Below are positions 1-6,657 of a DNA stretch of 8,099 nt, piece after piece. Position 1 is the stretch's first letter. Every line of letters begins with the position of its first letter. Location: assembly GCA_025354965.1 (NCBI GenBank), contig JANXLW010000479.1, positions 1 through 8,099 on the forward strand. The letters run 5' to 3'. Origin of the DNA: Betaproteobacteria bacterium (GTDB lineage: Bacteria > Pseudomonadota > Gammaproteobacteria > Burkholderiales > Burkholderiaceae_C). Under the pieces are notes generated by a model. That model saw nothing but the letters and a program-made list of their open reading frames with translations, did no database searches and had not been told where the DNA came from. The position numbers and the translations under genes are program-made.

Positions 1-1058
1 ATGTCGGCATCGTCATGGTTGGTGACGTGCGGGATCATGACCCAGTTGCGGTGCAGGTTGGCAGCGCTGATCTTCTTGATGCGGGAACGGTCTTTGCGCT
101 CCACCGGGCCGAACTTTGTGAAGTCCACAACGGGCCACGGAATCAATCCCAGGCCGGCGCCATCGTGGGTCGCAGCGGCAACGCTCTTGCTTTGGGCGGC
201 GGCCAGGGTTTGAACAGCACCGCTCATGACAGAACGGGTGAAGGCTTGCACGTCGGTGTCGGTAATTCGGCCTTTCAGACCTGTGCCCTTGACTTCATTC
301 AGGGGGACACCGAGTTCGCGGGCGAATTTGCGCACCGAGGGTGAGGCATGCGGCAGTTGACCTTGTGGCGCGTTGGGGTTGTGCGCCGGCACGGCCAGCG
401 CAGCGGTGGCAACAGCTTTGGGTGCCGCTGCTGTGACGGGCATGGCAACAGGGGCAGCAGAGGCCACAGCGCCCGCCGGAGCCACGCCTTCCAGAATTGC
501 CAGCAAGTCGCCTACGTTGACCTTGTCGCCGACCTTGACCTTGAGTTCCTTGAGCACACCGGCGCTGCTGGACGGGATCTCCATCGCGGCCTTGTCGGAT
601 TCGACCGTGATCAGTGACTGTTCGAGCCGAATGTTGTCACCCGGCTTGACCATGATCTCAATCACCGCCACGTCCTTGAAGTCGCCTATATCGGGCACGC
701 GAATTTCCACCGGGCCGGTGCTTGCAACCGGGCTCACATTCACGGCCGCACTGGCTGCTGGTGGTGCAACCAGAACCGGAGCGGCAACGGCTGGGGTTGG
801 TGTTGGCGCTGCGGCTTCACCAGCCACTTCCAGCATCAGCACCAGCGAGCCCTCTTTGACCTTGTCGCCCAGTGCGACGCGCAGTTCCTTGACGACACCG
901 CCGTGGCTGGACGGGATTTCCATCGAAGCCTTGTCGGACTCGACCGTGATCAGCGACTGGTCGGCCTTGACCGTGTCGCCGGGTTTGACCATCAGCTCAA
1001 TCACCGTCACCTCAGCGAAGTCACCAATATCCGGTACTTTGATTTCTATTAAAGACAT
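1..1058 (-). CDS. aceF: Pyruvate dehydrogenase E2, dihydrolipoamide acetyltransferase (3' part missing)
   Basis: This is the E2 core of the pyruvate dehydrogenase complex. It accepts the acetyl group from E1 on lipoyl arms and transfers it to CoA in the cytoplasm. The visible 352 residues hold two lipoyl domains, about 1-78 and 116-190, with the lipoylated lysines in ESDKA motifs at K43 and K156. Ala/Pro-rich flexible linkers follow each (about 79-115 and 191-236). A peripheral subunit-binding domain (about 238-274, ASPSVRKFARELG) comes next, and the catalytic acyltransferase domain begins around 305, with IPHVTNHDDAD at the window edge. The catalytic HxxxD motif lies outside. The ATG at 1058 is chosen because AGGAGA sits 5 nt upstream and the lipoyl fold starts at once (MSLIEIKVPDIGDF). 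The two lipoyl domains are similar even at DNA level, an internal duplication typical of the family. The gene follows aceE with a 71-bp gap and is presumably co-transcribed; lpdA would be expected downstream but cannot be seen. Confidence 0.96.
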   Translation of the reverse strand, partial: MSLIEIKVPDIGDFAEVTVIELMVKPGDTVKADQSLITVESDKASMEIPSSHGGVVKELRVALGDKVKEGSLVLMLEVAGEAAAPTPTPAVAAPVLVAPPAASAAVNVSPVASTGPVEIRVPDIGDFKDVAVIEIMVKPGDNIRLEQSLITVESDKAAMEIPSSSAGVLKELKVKVGDKVNVGDLLAILEGVAPAGAVASAAPVAMPVTAAAPKAVATAALAVPAHNPNAPQGQLPHASPSVRKFARELGVPLNEVKGTGLKGRITDTDVQAFTRSVMSGAVQTLAAAQSKSVAAATHDGAGLGLIPWPVVDFTKFGPVERKDRSRIKKISAANLHRNWVMIPHVTNHDDAD

Positions 1059-1063
1059 GCGTG

Positions 1064-1069
1064 TCTCCT
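1064..1069 (-). promoter_or_regulatory. Ribosome binding site of aceF
   Basis: On the minus strand AGGAGA lies 5 nt before the ATG at 1058. This fixes the aceF start. The same AGGAGACA box precedes the aceE start. Confidence 0.8.
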
Positions 1070-1108
1070 GGTTCTTTTTAATCGGTTGAGTACAGAGCTT
1101 CGCTTCGC

Positions 1109-1124
1109 TGCGGTCTGTCCCGCA
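1109..1124 (-). repeat. Small hairpin in the aceE-aceF intergenic gap
   Basis: TGCGG and CCGCA form a perfect 5-bp stem around a 6-nt loop in the 71-bp gap (1059-1129). No T-run follows on the minus strand, so it does not look like a terminator, and aceF probably continues in the same transcript. A 15/16 match to its core recurs at 7331-7346. The role is unknown; a processing or stability element is one possibility. Confidence 0.35.
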
Positions 1125-1129
1125 AGGTC

Positions 1130-3919
1130 TCATGCATACAGCGGATTGACCTTGTCGGCCTGAATTTCATACAGATAGATGGCTTCAGCCACCTTGTCGA
1201 CCGGCACCGTACCTTCTTCGCTCAAGGCCTTGAGCGCGGCGACGACGATGTAATGGCGATTGACTTCGAAATGCTCGCGCAGTTTGGATCTGAAATCGCT
1301 GCGGCCAAAACCGTCTGTGCCCAACACTTTGTAGGTCCGCCCTTTGGGAATGAAAGGACGAATCTGCTCGGCATAAGCCTTCAGGTAGTCGGTCGACGCC
1401 ACCACCGGGCCGCTGTGGTTTTCGAGTTGCCGACCGACGAACGACACGCTTTGCAGACCACTCGGGTGCAAGAGGTTAAAACGCTCGCAGTCCTGGCCAT
1501 CACGCGCCAGCTCGTTAAAACTGGGGCAACTCCAGACATTGGCGGACACGCCCCAGTCTTTCGCCAGCAGCTCCTGCGCCGCAATCGATTCGCGCAGGAT
1601 GGTACCGGAGCCCAGCAACTGCACGCGCGGTACGGATGTTTGCCCGCCGGGCCGCCCCAAGGGCAAACGCTCCCCCTCGGGGGGCAGCGCTTCACGCGCA
1701 GCGGAAAGCGTGGGGGCCACATCCGGGCCTTCTTTGCAAAGGTACATACCCTTGATGATTTGCTCTTCGGTGCCGGCGGTCAGACCGGGCATGGCGTAGT
1801 TTTCATTGAGCAGCGTGATGTAGTAGTAGACGTTGTCCTGACGCTCCACCATGCGCTTCAGACCGTGGTGCAGGATGACGCCGACTTCGTGCGCAAACGT
1901 CGGGTCGTAGCTGACGCAGTTGGGAATGGTGCCGGCCAGAATGTGGCTGTGCCCGTCTTCGTGCTGCAAGCCTTCGCCGTTGAGCGTGGTGCGCCCGGAG
2001 GTGCCGCCCAGCAGGAAGCCGCGCGCCTGCATATCGCCGGCGGCCCAGGCCAGGTCGCCAATGCGCTGAAAACCAAACATCGAGTAGTAGACGTAGAACG
2101 GCACCATGATGCGGTTATTGGTGCTGTAGCTGGTGGCCGCGGCAATCCAGCTGGCCATGCCACCGGCCTCGTTGATGCCCTCCTGCAGAATCTGGCCGGC
2201 CTTGTCTTCGCGGTAGTACATCACCTGGTCTTTGTCGACCGGGGTGTATTTCTGGCCTTCCGGGTTGTAAATACCGATCTGCCGGAACAATCCTTCCATG
2301 CCAAAAGTGCGCGCCTCGTCGACCAGAATCGGCACCACGCGCGGACCCAGCGCCTGGTCACGCAGCAGGGTGGTCAGGAAGCGCACGTAGGCCTGCGTGG
2401 TCGAAATCTCCCGGCCCTCAGCGGTCGGTTCCATGACCGACTTGAAGGTCTCCAATGAAGGCACGGTAAATTGCTCATCAGCCTTGGTCCGGCGATGCGG
2501 CAGATAGCCACCCAGCGCCTTGCGCCGCTCGTGCAGGTAACGCATCTCGGGGGTGTCGTCGGCCGGCTTGTAAAACGGAATGTCGGCGATCTGACTGTCG
2601 GACACCGGGATGTTGAAGCGATCGCGAAAAATCTTGATGTCGTTATCAGTCAGCTTCTTGGTCTGGTGCACGTTGTTCTTGCCCTCACCGCTTTTGCCCA
2701 TGCCAAAACCCTTGATGGTCTTGATCAGCAGCACGGTCGGCTGACCCCGGTGATTGACGGCAGCATGGTAGGCGGCATAGACTTTTTGCGGATCGTGGCC
2801 ACCGCGGCGCAAGGCCCAGATGTCATCGTCGCTCATCTTGGCAACCATCTCGGCCGTCTTCGGATCGCGACCGAAGAAATGTTTGCGTACATAAGCGCCG
2901 TCGTTGGCCTTGAACGACTGGTAGTCGCCGTCCAAGGTGTCCATCATGAGCTTGCGCAGCGCACCGTCCTTGTCACGCGCCAGCAACGGGTCCCACTCGC
3001 TACCCCATAACAACTTGATGACGTTCCAGCCGGAACCACGGAACTCGCCTTCCAGCTCCTGGATGATCTTGCCGTTGCCGCGCACCGGACCATCGAGCCG
3101 CTGCAAATTGCAGTTGATGACAAAAATCAGGTTGTCCAGCTTTTCACGGGACGCCAGTCCGATGGCACCCAGCGACTCCACCTCGTCCATCTCACCATCA
3201 CCACAAAAGACCCAGACCTTGCGGTTCTCGGTGTCGGCAATGCCGCGGGCATGCAGGTACTTCAAAAAGCGAGCCTGGTAAATCGCCATCAACGGCCCCA
3301 AGCCCATGGAAACTGTAGGGAATTGCCAGAACTCGGGCATCAGCTTGGGGTGCGGGTAGCTGGACAGTCCCTTGCCGCCCACCTCTTGACGGAAGTTGAG
3401 CAACTGCTCTTCCGTCAGACGCCCTTCCATGTAAGCCCTGGCATAGACACCGGGCGCAACGTGGCCCTGAATGTAGAGGCAGTCGCCACCATGGTTTTCG
3501 CTTTCGGCGTGCCAGAAATGATTGAAACCGGCACCAAACATATGGGCCAGCGATGCGAAGGATCCGATGTGACCGCCCAGATCGCCACCGTCCGCAGGAT
3601 AGTGGCGATTGGCTTTGACCACCATGGCCATGGCATTCCAGCGCATGTAGGCACGCAAGCGCTCCTCGATTTCAATGTTGCCGGGACAGCGTTCTTCGTC
3701 GTCAACGCCAATCGTATTGACGTAACCGGTGTTGGCCGAAAAAGGCATGTCGATGCTGCTTTGGCGCGCATGCTCAAGCAACTTTTCCAGCAGGAAATGT
3801 GCGCGCTCCGGGCCCTCGCTCTGAATTACCGCGGACAGTGCGTCCATCCACTCGCGTGTTTCCTGATTGTCGACGTCATGTGCGACGGACCCAGGTGAAT
3901 TCTCCGGAAATACTGACAT
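1130..3919 (-). CDS. aceE: Pyruvate dehydrogenase E1 component, homodimeric (AceE) type
   Basis: E1 performs the thiamine-diphosphate-dependent decarboxylation of pyruvate and reductive acetylation of the lipoyl groups of E2. The 929-residue product is the single-chain form. The TPP-binding region is clear: GDGEMDE at 240-246, ending in NCNLQRLDGPVRGN from N269. GKNNVHQTKK carries H418, which by my recollection of the alignment corresponds to the E. coli active-site loop histidine H407. The pyrimidine-binding and C-terminal transketolase domains follow, with SFNELARDGQDCERFNLLHP and DGFGRSDFR typical of AceE. The start at 3919 (MSVFPENSPG) is preferred because AGGAGA lies 5 nt upstream; the frame stays open to an ATG at 3991 but that extension (MENMRKFQDG) has no ribosome binding site. 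Residues about 734-761 form an extra Pro/Gly/Arg-rich segment encoded by a palindromic repeat. E. coli AceE has only a short linker here, as I recall, which explains a length above the usual roughly 890-900. The gene heads the aceE-aceF operon. Confidence 0.97.
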   Translation of the reverse strand: MSVFPENSPGSVAHDVDNQETREWMDALSAVIQSEGPERAHFLLEKLLEHARQSSIDMPFSANTGYVNTIGVDDEERCPGNIEIEERLRAYMRWNAMAMVVKANRHYPADGGDLGGHIGSFASLAHMFGAGFNHFWHAESENHGGDCLYIQGHVAPGVYARAYMEGRLTEEQLLNFRQEVGGKGLSSYPHPKLMPEFWQFPTVSMGLGPLMAIYQARFLKYLHARGIADTENRKVWVFCGDGEMDEVESLGAIGLASREKLDNLIFVINCNLQRLDGPVRGNGKIIQELEGEFRGSGWNVIKLLWGSEWDPLLARDKDGALRKLMMDTLDGDYQSFKANDGAYVRKHFFGRDPKTAEMVAKMSDDDIWALRRGGHDPQKVYAAYHAAVNHRGQPTVLLIKTIKGFGMGKSGEGKNNVHQTKKLTDNDIKIFRDRFNIPVSDSQIADIPFYKPADDTPEMRYLHERRKALGGYLPHRRTKADEQFTVPSLETFKSVMEPTAEGREISTTQAYVRFLTTLLRDQALGPRVVPILVDEARTFGMEGLFRQIGIYNPEGQKYTPVDKDQVMYYREDKAGQILQEGINEAGGMASWIAAATSYSTNNRIMVPFYVYYSMFGFQRIGDLAWAAGDMQARGFLLGGTSGRTTLNGEGLQHEDGHSHILAGTIPNCVSYDPTFAHEVGVILHHGLKRMVERQDNVYYYITLLNENYAMPGLTAGTEEQIIKGMYLCKEGPDVAPTLSAAREALPPEGERLPLGRPGGQTSVPRVQLLGSGTILRESIAAQELLAKDWGVSANVWSCPSFNELARDGQDCERFNLLHPSGLQSVSFVGRQLENHSGPVVASTDYLKAYAEQIRPFIPKGRTYKVLGTDGFGRSDFRSKLREHFEVNRHYIVVAALKALSEEGTVPVDKVAEAIYLYEIQADKVNPLYA
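1638..1720. repeat. Palindromic repeat element inserted in frame within aceE
   Basis: Three inverted repeats lie end to end. GTTTGCCC (1638-1645) pairs perfectly with GGGCAAAC (1661-1668). GCTCCCCC (1669-1676) pairs with GGGGG-C-AGC (1680-1688) around a tiny loop, with one bulged C. CGCTT (1688-1692) pairs with AAGCG (1706-1710). The block ends in TGGGGGCCAC (1711-1720). Such G/C-run hairpin blocks resemble dispersed intergenic repeats I recall from Comamonadaceae genomes. In the aceE frame it encodes VAPTLSAAREALPPEGER and LPLGRPGGQT (residues about 734-761), sitting between the conserved KGMYLCKEG and VPRVQLLGSG. The exact ends are uncertain by a few bases. Confidence 0.7.
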
Positions 3920-3924
3920 ACTTG

Positions 3925-3930
3925 TCTCCT
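3925..3930 (-). promoter_or_regulatory. Ribosome binding site of aceE, deciding the start
   Basis: On the minus strand AGGAGA lies 5 nt before the ATG at 3919. The same box and spacing occur at aceF. It supports 3919 over the upstream in-frame ATG at 3991. Confidence 0.8.
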
Positions 3931-4056
3931 GCGTTTTTATGACTGACTGCCGATTTTTAACACCATCCTGAAATTTTCTCATATTTTCCAAATAATTTCA
4001 AATGGCGCACATAGATTCCATATTAAGAAATATCATTAACGGCGTGATCAGGCTCT

Positions 4057-4090
4057 CCACTGCCTCCAGGCAAGTGGTCACCTACACTTG
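4057..4090. promoter_or_regulatory. Overlapping inverted repeats upstream of the sensor kinase gene (possible operator)
   Basis: Two dyads share an arm. CCACTGCCT (4057-4065), CC, and AGGCAAGTGG (4068-4077) form a near-perfect inverted repeat with one extra base. CAAGTG (4071-4076) and CACTTG (4085-4090) form a second, perfect 6-bp pair with an 8-nt spacer. The cluster ends 5 bp before the ATG at 4096, where a bound protein would block the kinase operon, and it faces the aceE promoter region. The response regulator encoded downstream is an obvious candidate ligand, but this is only inference. Confidence 0.4.
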
Positions 4091-4095
4091 ACGTT

Positions 4096-6654
4096 ATGCG
4101 CGCGCCCCGCCAAATTTCTCTTTCAAGCTACTTGAAACTGCCGTTGCTGATCAGCTTGCAATCCTGGTGGCGGCGCTTGACACCGCAACGTCAGGACCGT
4201 TTTTCTGCACTGGCCCCGCTTGCCGCCGTGCTACTTTTTTTGGCCGCGATTGTGGCGGCGTTTGCCTACTTGCGCTTCGAGGAAATTGACCGGGAGCTGG
4301 AAGCGGTCAAGCGTGACGTCGAATACACACAGCAGCGCCTTCGGCTGCGCCTGCTGGAACGGCAAGAGCAATTCATGCGCGTCGCCCGCGAGATGTCGGC
4401 GCGAGAACTCGATGCTGAAGACTTCGAAAGGCGGGCAGAGCAACTCATCAACCGCTACCCCGAGCTGCAAGGACTGAGTTGGATCGATGACCGAGGGCGC
4501 ATCATCGCCAGCACCGGTGCAGCCAGTCTGCCGTCGCATCAGCTCAGAACTATCGGCAGCACTCTCAAGATGGGCGATACAGAGAGCACTTTCACGCTGG
4601 CGCGCGAGCTCCAGCAACCAGTCTACTCACAGCGGGCCGCGACGCCGGACACGCCGGCAACGCTGCAACTGCACATACCGTTGAGCGACCGCGCCCATTT
4701 TTCGGGTGTCCTGCTGGCAGAGTATTCGGTTGACGGCTTGTATCGGTATGGTGTGCCGGCTGAGGTCTCGGCACGCTACGCGGTTTCACTGCATGATGCC
4801 AAAGGCGCCTTGCTGGCCGGCGTAAGCATTCCACCGCGCGGCCCGGGCAATCGCCTGTCACCTTGGGATGAACCGGTCAACGCCTACGAAGTTCCGGTAT
4901 CGCCAGTGGGAAATGGCCTCCTGATACGAGGCCAGGCATACCGAACCTCACTGGGACTGATCAGCCGTGGACTGTTCTGGCTGGTAATCACCCTGAGCAC
5001 CATGACGGCCTGGATGTTGATCGCCAACTGGCGCCACACGCGCCGCCGATTGCAGGCCCAGCAAGCGCTGGTAAACGAAACTGTGTTCCGCCGAGCCATG
5101 GAGAATTCGTTGTCGACGGGTATGCGGGCACTTGATCTGCAAGGTCGCATCACTTTCGTCAACGCCGCCTTTTGCCAGATGACGGGTTGGACCGAAGCCG
5201 ACCTGGTCGGAAGAATCGCGCCGTTCCCGTACTGGCCGGAGGCTGATCACGAAATGTTGACACTCAGGCTGGAAGAGGAATTGGCAGGGAAAATCCTTCC
5301 AGACGGCATTCAGTTGCGCATCAAGCGCCGCGACGGTACCTTGTTTTACGCCCGCCTGTATGTCTCGCCCTTAGTAGACGCGCGGGGCACGCAAACCGGC
5401 TGGATGACGTCGATGGTCGACATTTCCGAGCCGAACCGAATTCGCGAGCAATTGTCGGCCTCCCATGAACGCTTCACCACTGTGCTGGAAGCACTCGATG
5501 CCTCCATCTCGGTGGCGCCGCTGGGTAGTGACGAACTGCTGTTTGCCAACAAGCTGTACCGACTCTGGTTTGGCACGCGGGCCAGTGGCCATCTGGCGCT
5601 GGTGGCGCAGGCTGGCGTACCGGTGATACCACCCAGCGACGAATCGCTGGACGATGTTGACGCATTCGCTGGTTTGCCGACCAACTTGCTGCCAGACAGC
5701 GAGCCTGAAAGTACCGAGATTTATCTCGATACTTTGGGCAAATGGCTTGAAGTTCGTACCCGCTATTTGAGTTGGGTCGATGGTCGACTGGCGCAGATGG
5801 TGATTGCCACCGACATCACGGCCCGGCGTATCGCCGAGAAACAATCTGCTGCGCAAACCGAGCGCGCGCAGGCCGCCAGTCGCTTGATCACCATGGGTGA
5901 AATGGCTTCCAGCGTGGCACACGAACTGAACCAGCCACTGACTGCCATCAACAACTATTGCCAAGGCATGGTATCGCGCATCAAGTCGCATCAAATCAGC
6001 GAAACGGACTTGCTGGTCGCACTGGAGAAGACTGCCAGGCAGGCACAGCGAGCTGGCCAGATCATTCAGCGCATACGTTCTTTTGTGAAACGCAGTAAAC
6101 CCAATCGCAGCCGGTCGGACATCTCCAATATGGTGGAAGAAGCACTGGAACTGGCCGAAATTGAAATGCGCCGCCGCAATGTGCGGCTTACCCACTATGT
6201 TGCTCCGCGCATGCCGGCACTGCTGGTAGACCCGATTCTGATCGAGCAAGTGCTGGTCAACTTGCTCAAAAATGCGGCCGAGTCGATTGACTCAGCACAA
6301 AGGCCAACGGCCCAGCGCAGCGTCAAGTTACGGGTGGCACCAACGCTGGTGAATGACAAAGCGGTAGTGGAATTCACTGTCACCGACTCCGGCAAAGGGC
6401 TGGGATCCGAAGTCATGGCGCGAATCTATGAAGCTTTTTATTCCACCAAGGACGACGGAATGGGTATCGGCCTGAGCCTGTGCCGCTCGATTGTCGAATC
6501 GCACCTGGGGCGGATGAAAGCCGAGAACCTCTACAATGGCGTCGAAGTAACCGGGTGCCGTTTTTCCTTCTGGATTCCCCTGGCCGAATCCGATCAGCAA
6601 GACACTCAGCCGGCCGCACTGACAACCAAGGACTCCCGGGTAAATCCAGGATAA
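4096..6654 (+). CDS. Membrane-bound PAS sensor histidine kinase (FixL-like transmitter)
   Basis: This 852-residue protein is a two-component sensor kinase that should autophosphorylate on histidine and pass the phosphate to the regulator encoded next. A transmembrane helix at about 38-59 and a second at about 290-311 flank a periplasmic domain of about 230 residues. That domain starts with a likely coiled coil (about 62-104) and contains GLSWIDDRGRIIAST, reminiscent of Cache/PDC-type sensors. Cytoplasmic PAS 1 spans about 330-445 (FVNAAFCQMTGW, ending SMVDISE). A PAS-like region lies at about 455-578, ending ATDITARR. The transmitter has the H-box VAHELNQP with phospho-acceptor H609, an N-box (NLLKNA, N722 and N726), G1 DSGKGLG (764-770) and G2 DGMGIGLSL (from D787). 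HELNQP and FYSTKDDGMGIGLS are typical of the FixL/NtrB-like transmitter group. No haem-binding assignment can be made. The ATG at 4096 has no Shine-Dalgarno sequence, so the start is less certain; an in-frame stop lies upstream at 4045. The gene is divergent from aceE. Confidence 0.93.
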   Translation: MRAPRQISLSSYLKLPLLISLQSWWRRLTPQRQDRFSALAPLAAVLLFLAAIVAAFAYLRFEEIDRELEAVKRDVEYTQQRLRLRLLERQEQFMRVAREMSARELDAEDFERRAEQLINRYPELQGLSWIDDRGRIIASTGAASLPSHQLRTIGSTLKMGDTESTFTLARELQQPVYSQRAATPDTPATLQLHIPLSDRAHFSGVLLAEYSVDGLYRYGVPAEVSARYAVSLHDAKGALLAGVSIPPRGPGNRLSPWDEPVNAYEVPVSPVGNGLLIRGQAYRTSLGLISRGLFWLVITLSTMTAWMLIANWRHTRRRLQAQQALVNETVFRRAMENSLSTGMRALDLQGRITFVNAAFCQMTGWTEADLVGRIAPFPYWPEADHEMLTLRLEEELAGKILPDGIQLRIKRRDGTLFYARLYVSPLVDARGTQTGWMTSMVDISEPNRIREQLSASHERFTTVLEALDASISVAPLGSDELLFANKLYRLWFGTRASGHLALVAQAGVPVIPPSDESLDDVDAFAGLPTNLLPDSEPESTEIYLDTLGKWLEVRTRYLSWVDGRLAQMVIATDITARRIAEKQSAAQTERAQAASRLITMGEMASSVAHELNQPLTAINNYCQGMVSRIKSHQISETDLLVALEKTARQAQRAGQIIQRIRSFVKRSKPNRSRSDISNMVEEALELAEIEMRRRNVRLTHYVAPRMPALLVDPILIEQVLVNLLKNAAESIDSAQRPTAQRSVKLRVAPTLVNDKAVVEFTVTDSGKGLGSEVMARIYEAFYSTKDDGMGIGLSLCRSIVESHLGRMKAENLYNGVEVTGCRFSFWIPLAESDQQDTQPAALTTKDSRVNPG
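6648..6651 (+). promoter_or_regulatory. Ribosome binding site of the response regulator gene
   Basis: AGGA lies 6 nt before the ATG at 6658, within the last codons of the kinase gene, whose TAA is at 6652-6654. The tight junction suggests translational coupling. Confidence 0.6.
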
Positions 6655-6657
6655 AGC

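Larger units (their letters stand above)
3920..4095. promoter_or_regulatory. Divergent regulatory region between aceE and the sensor kinase gene
   Basis: This gap must hold the promoters of both the pdh operon (leftward) and the two-component operon (rightward). It is clearly more AT-rich than the flanking genes, most strongly at about 3955-4040. I found no convincing paired -35/-10 boxes for aceE. TTGAAA on the minus strand at about 3995-4000 and TAAAAA closer to the gene are weak candidates with poor partners. Inverted repeats cluster at 4057-4090, next to the kinase start. A shared control region would let one regulator act on both operons, but no known operator is recognised. Confidence 0.6.

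Noticed and set aside
373..1089. Long plus-strand open frame opposite aceF (238 codons)
   Set aside because: It is the antisense of the lipoyl domains and Ala/Pro linkers; the low-complexity Ala/Thr/Ser product and absence of family motifs mark it as a shadow frame.
1638..1720. The aceE hairpins as a transcription terminator
   Set aside because: There is no T-run after any stem on either strand, and the open reading frame continues intact through the block.
1253..2458. 401-codon plus-strand open frame opposite aceE
   Set aside because: It is entirely antisense to highly conserved AceE sequence, with no recognisable domain; long antisense frames are expected in GC-rich genes.
3920..3991. 24-residue N-terminal extension of aceE from an upstream ATG
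   Set aside because: There is no ribosome binding site at 3991, the segment is AT-rich like the intergenic region, and AGGAGA marks 3919.
5083..5430. Haem-binding PAS domain as in true FixL oxygen sensors
   Set aside because: The resemblance is to general PAS and to the FixL transmitter. I could not identify the proximal haem histidine context with any confidence.
5371..6249. 292-codon minus-strand open frame opposite the sensor kinase
   Set aside because: It is antisense to the PAS and H-box regions and has no domain features.
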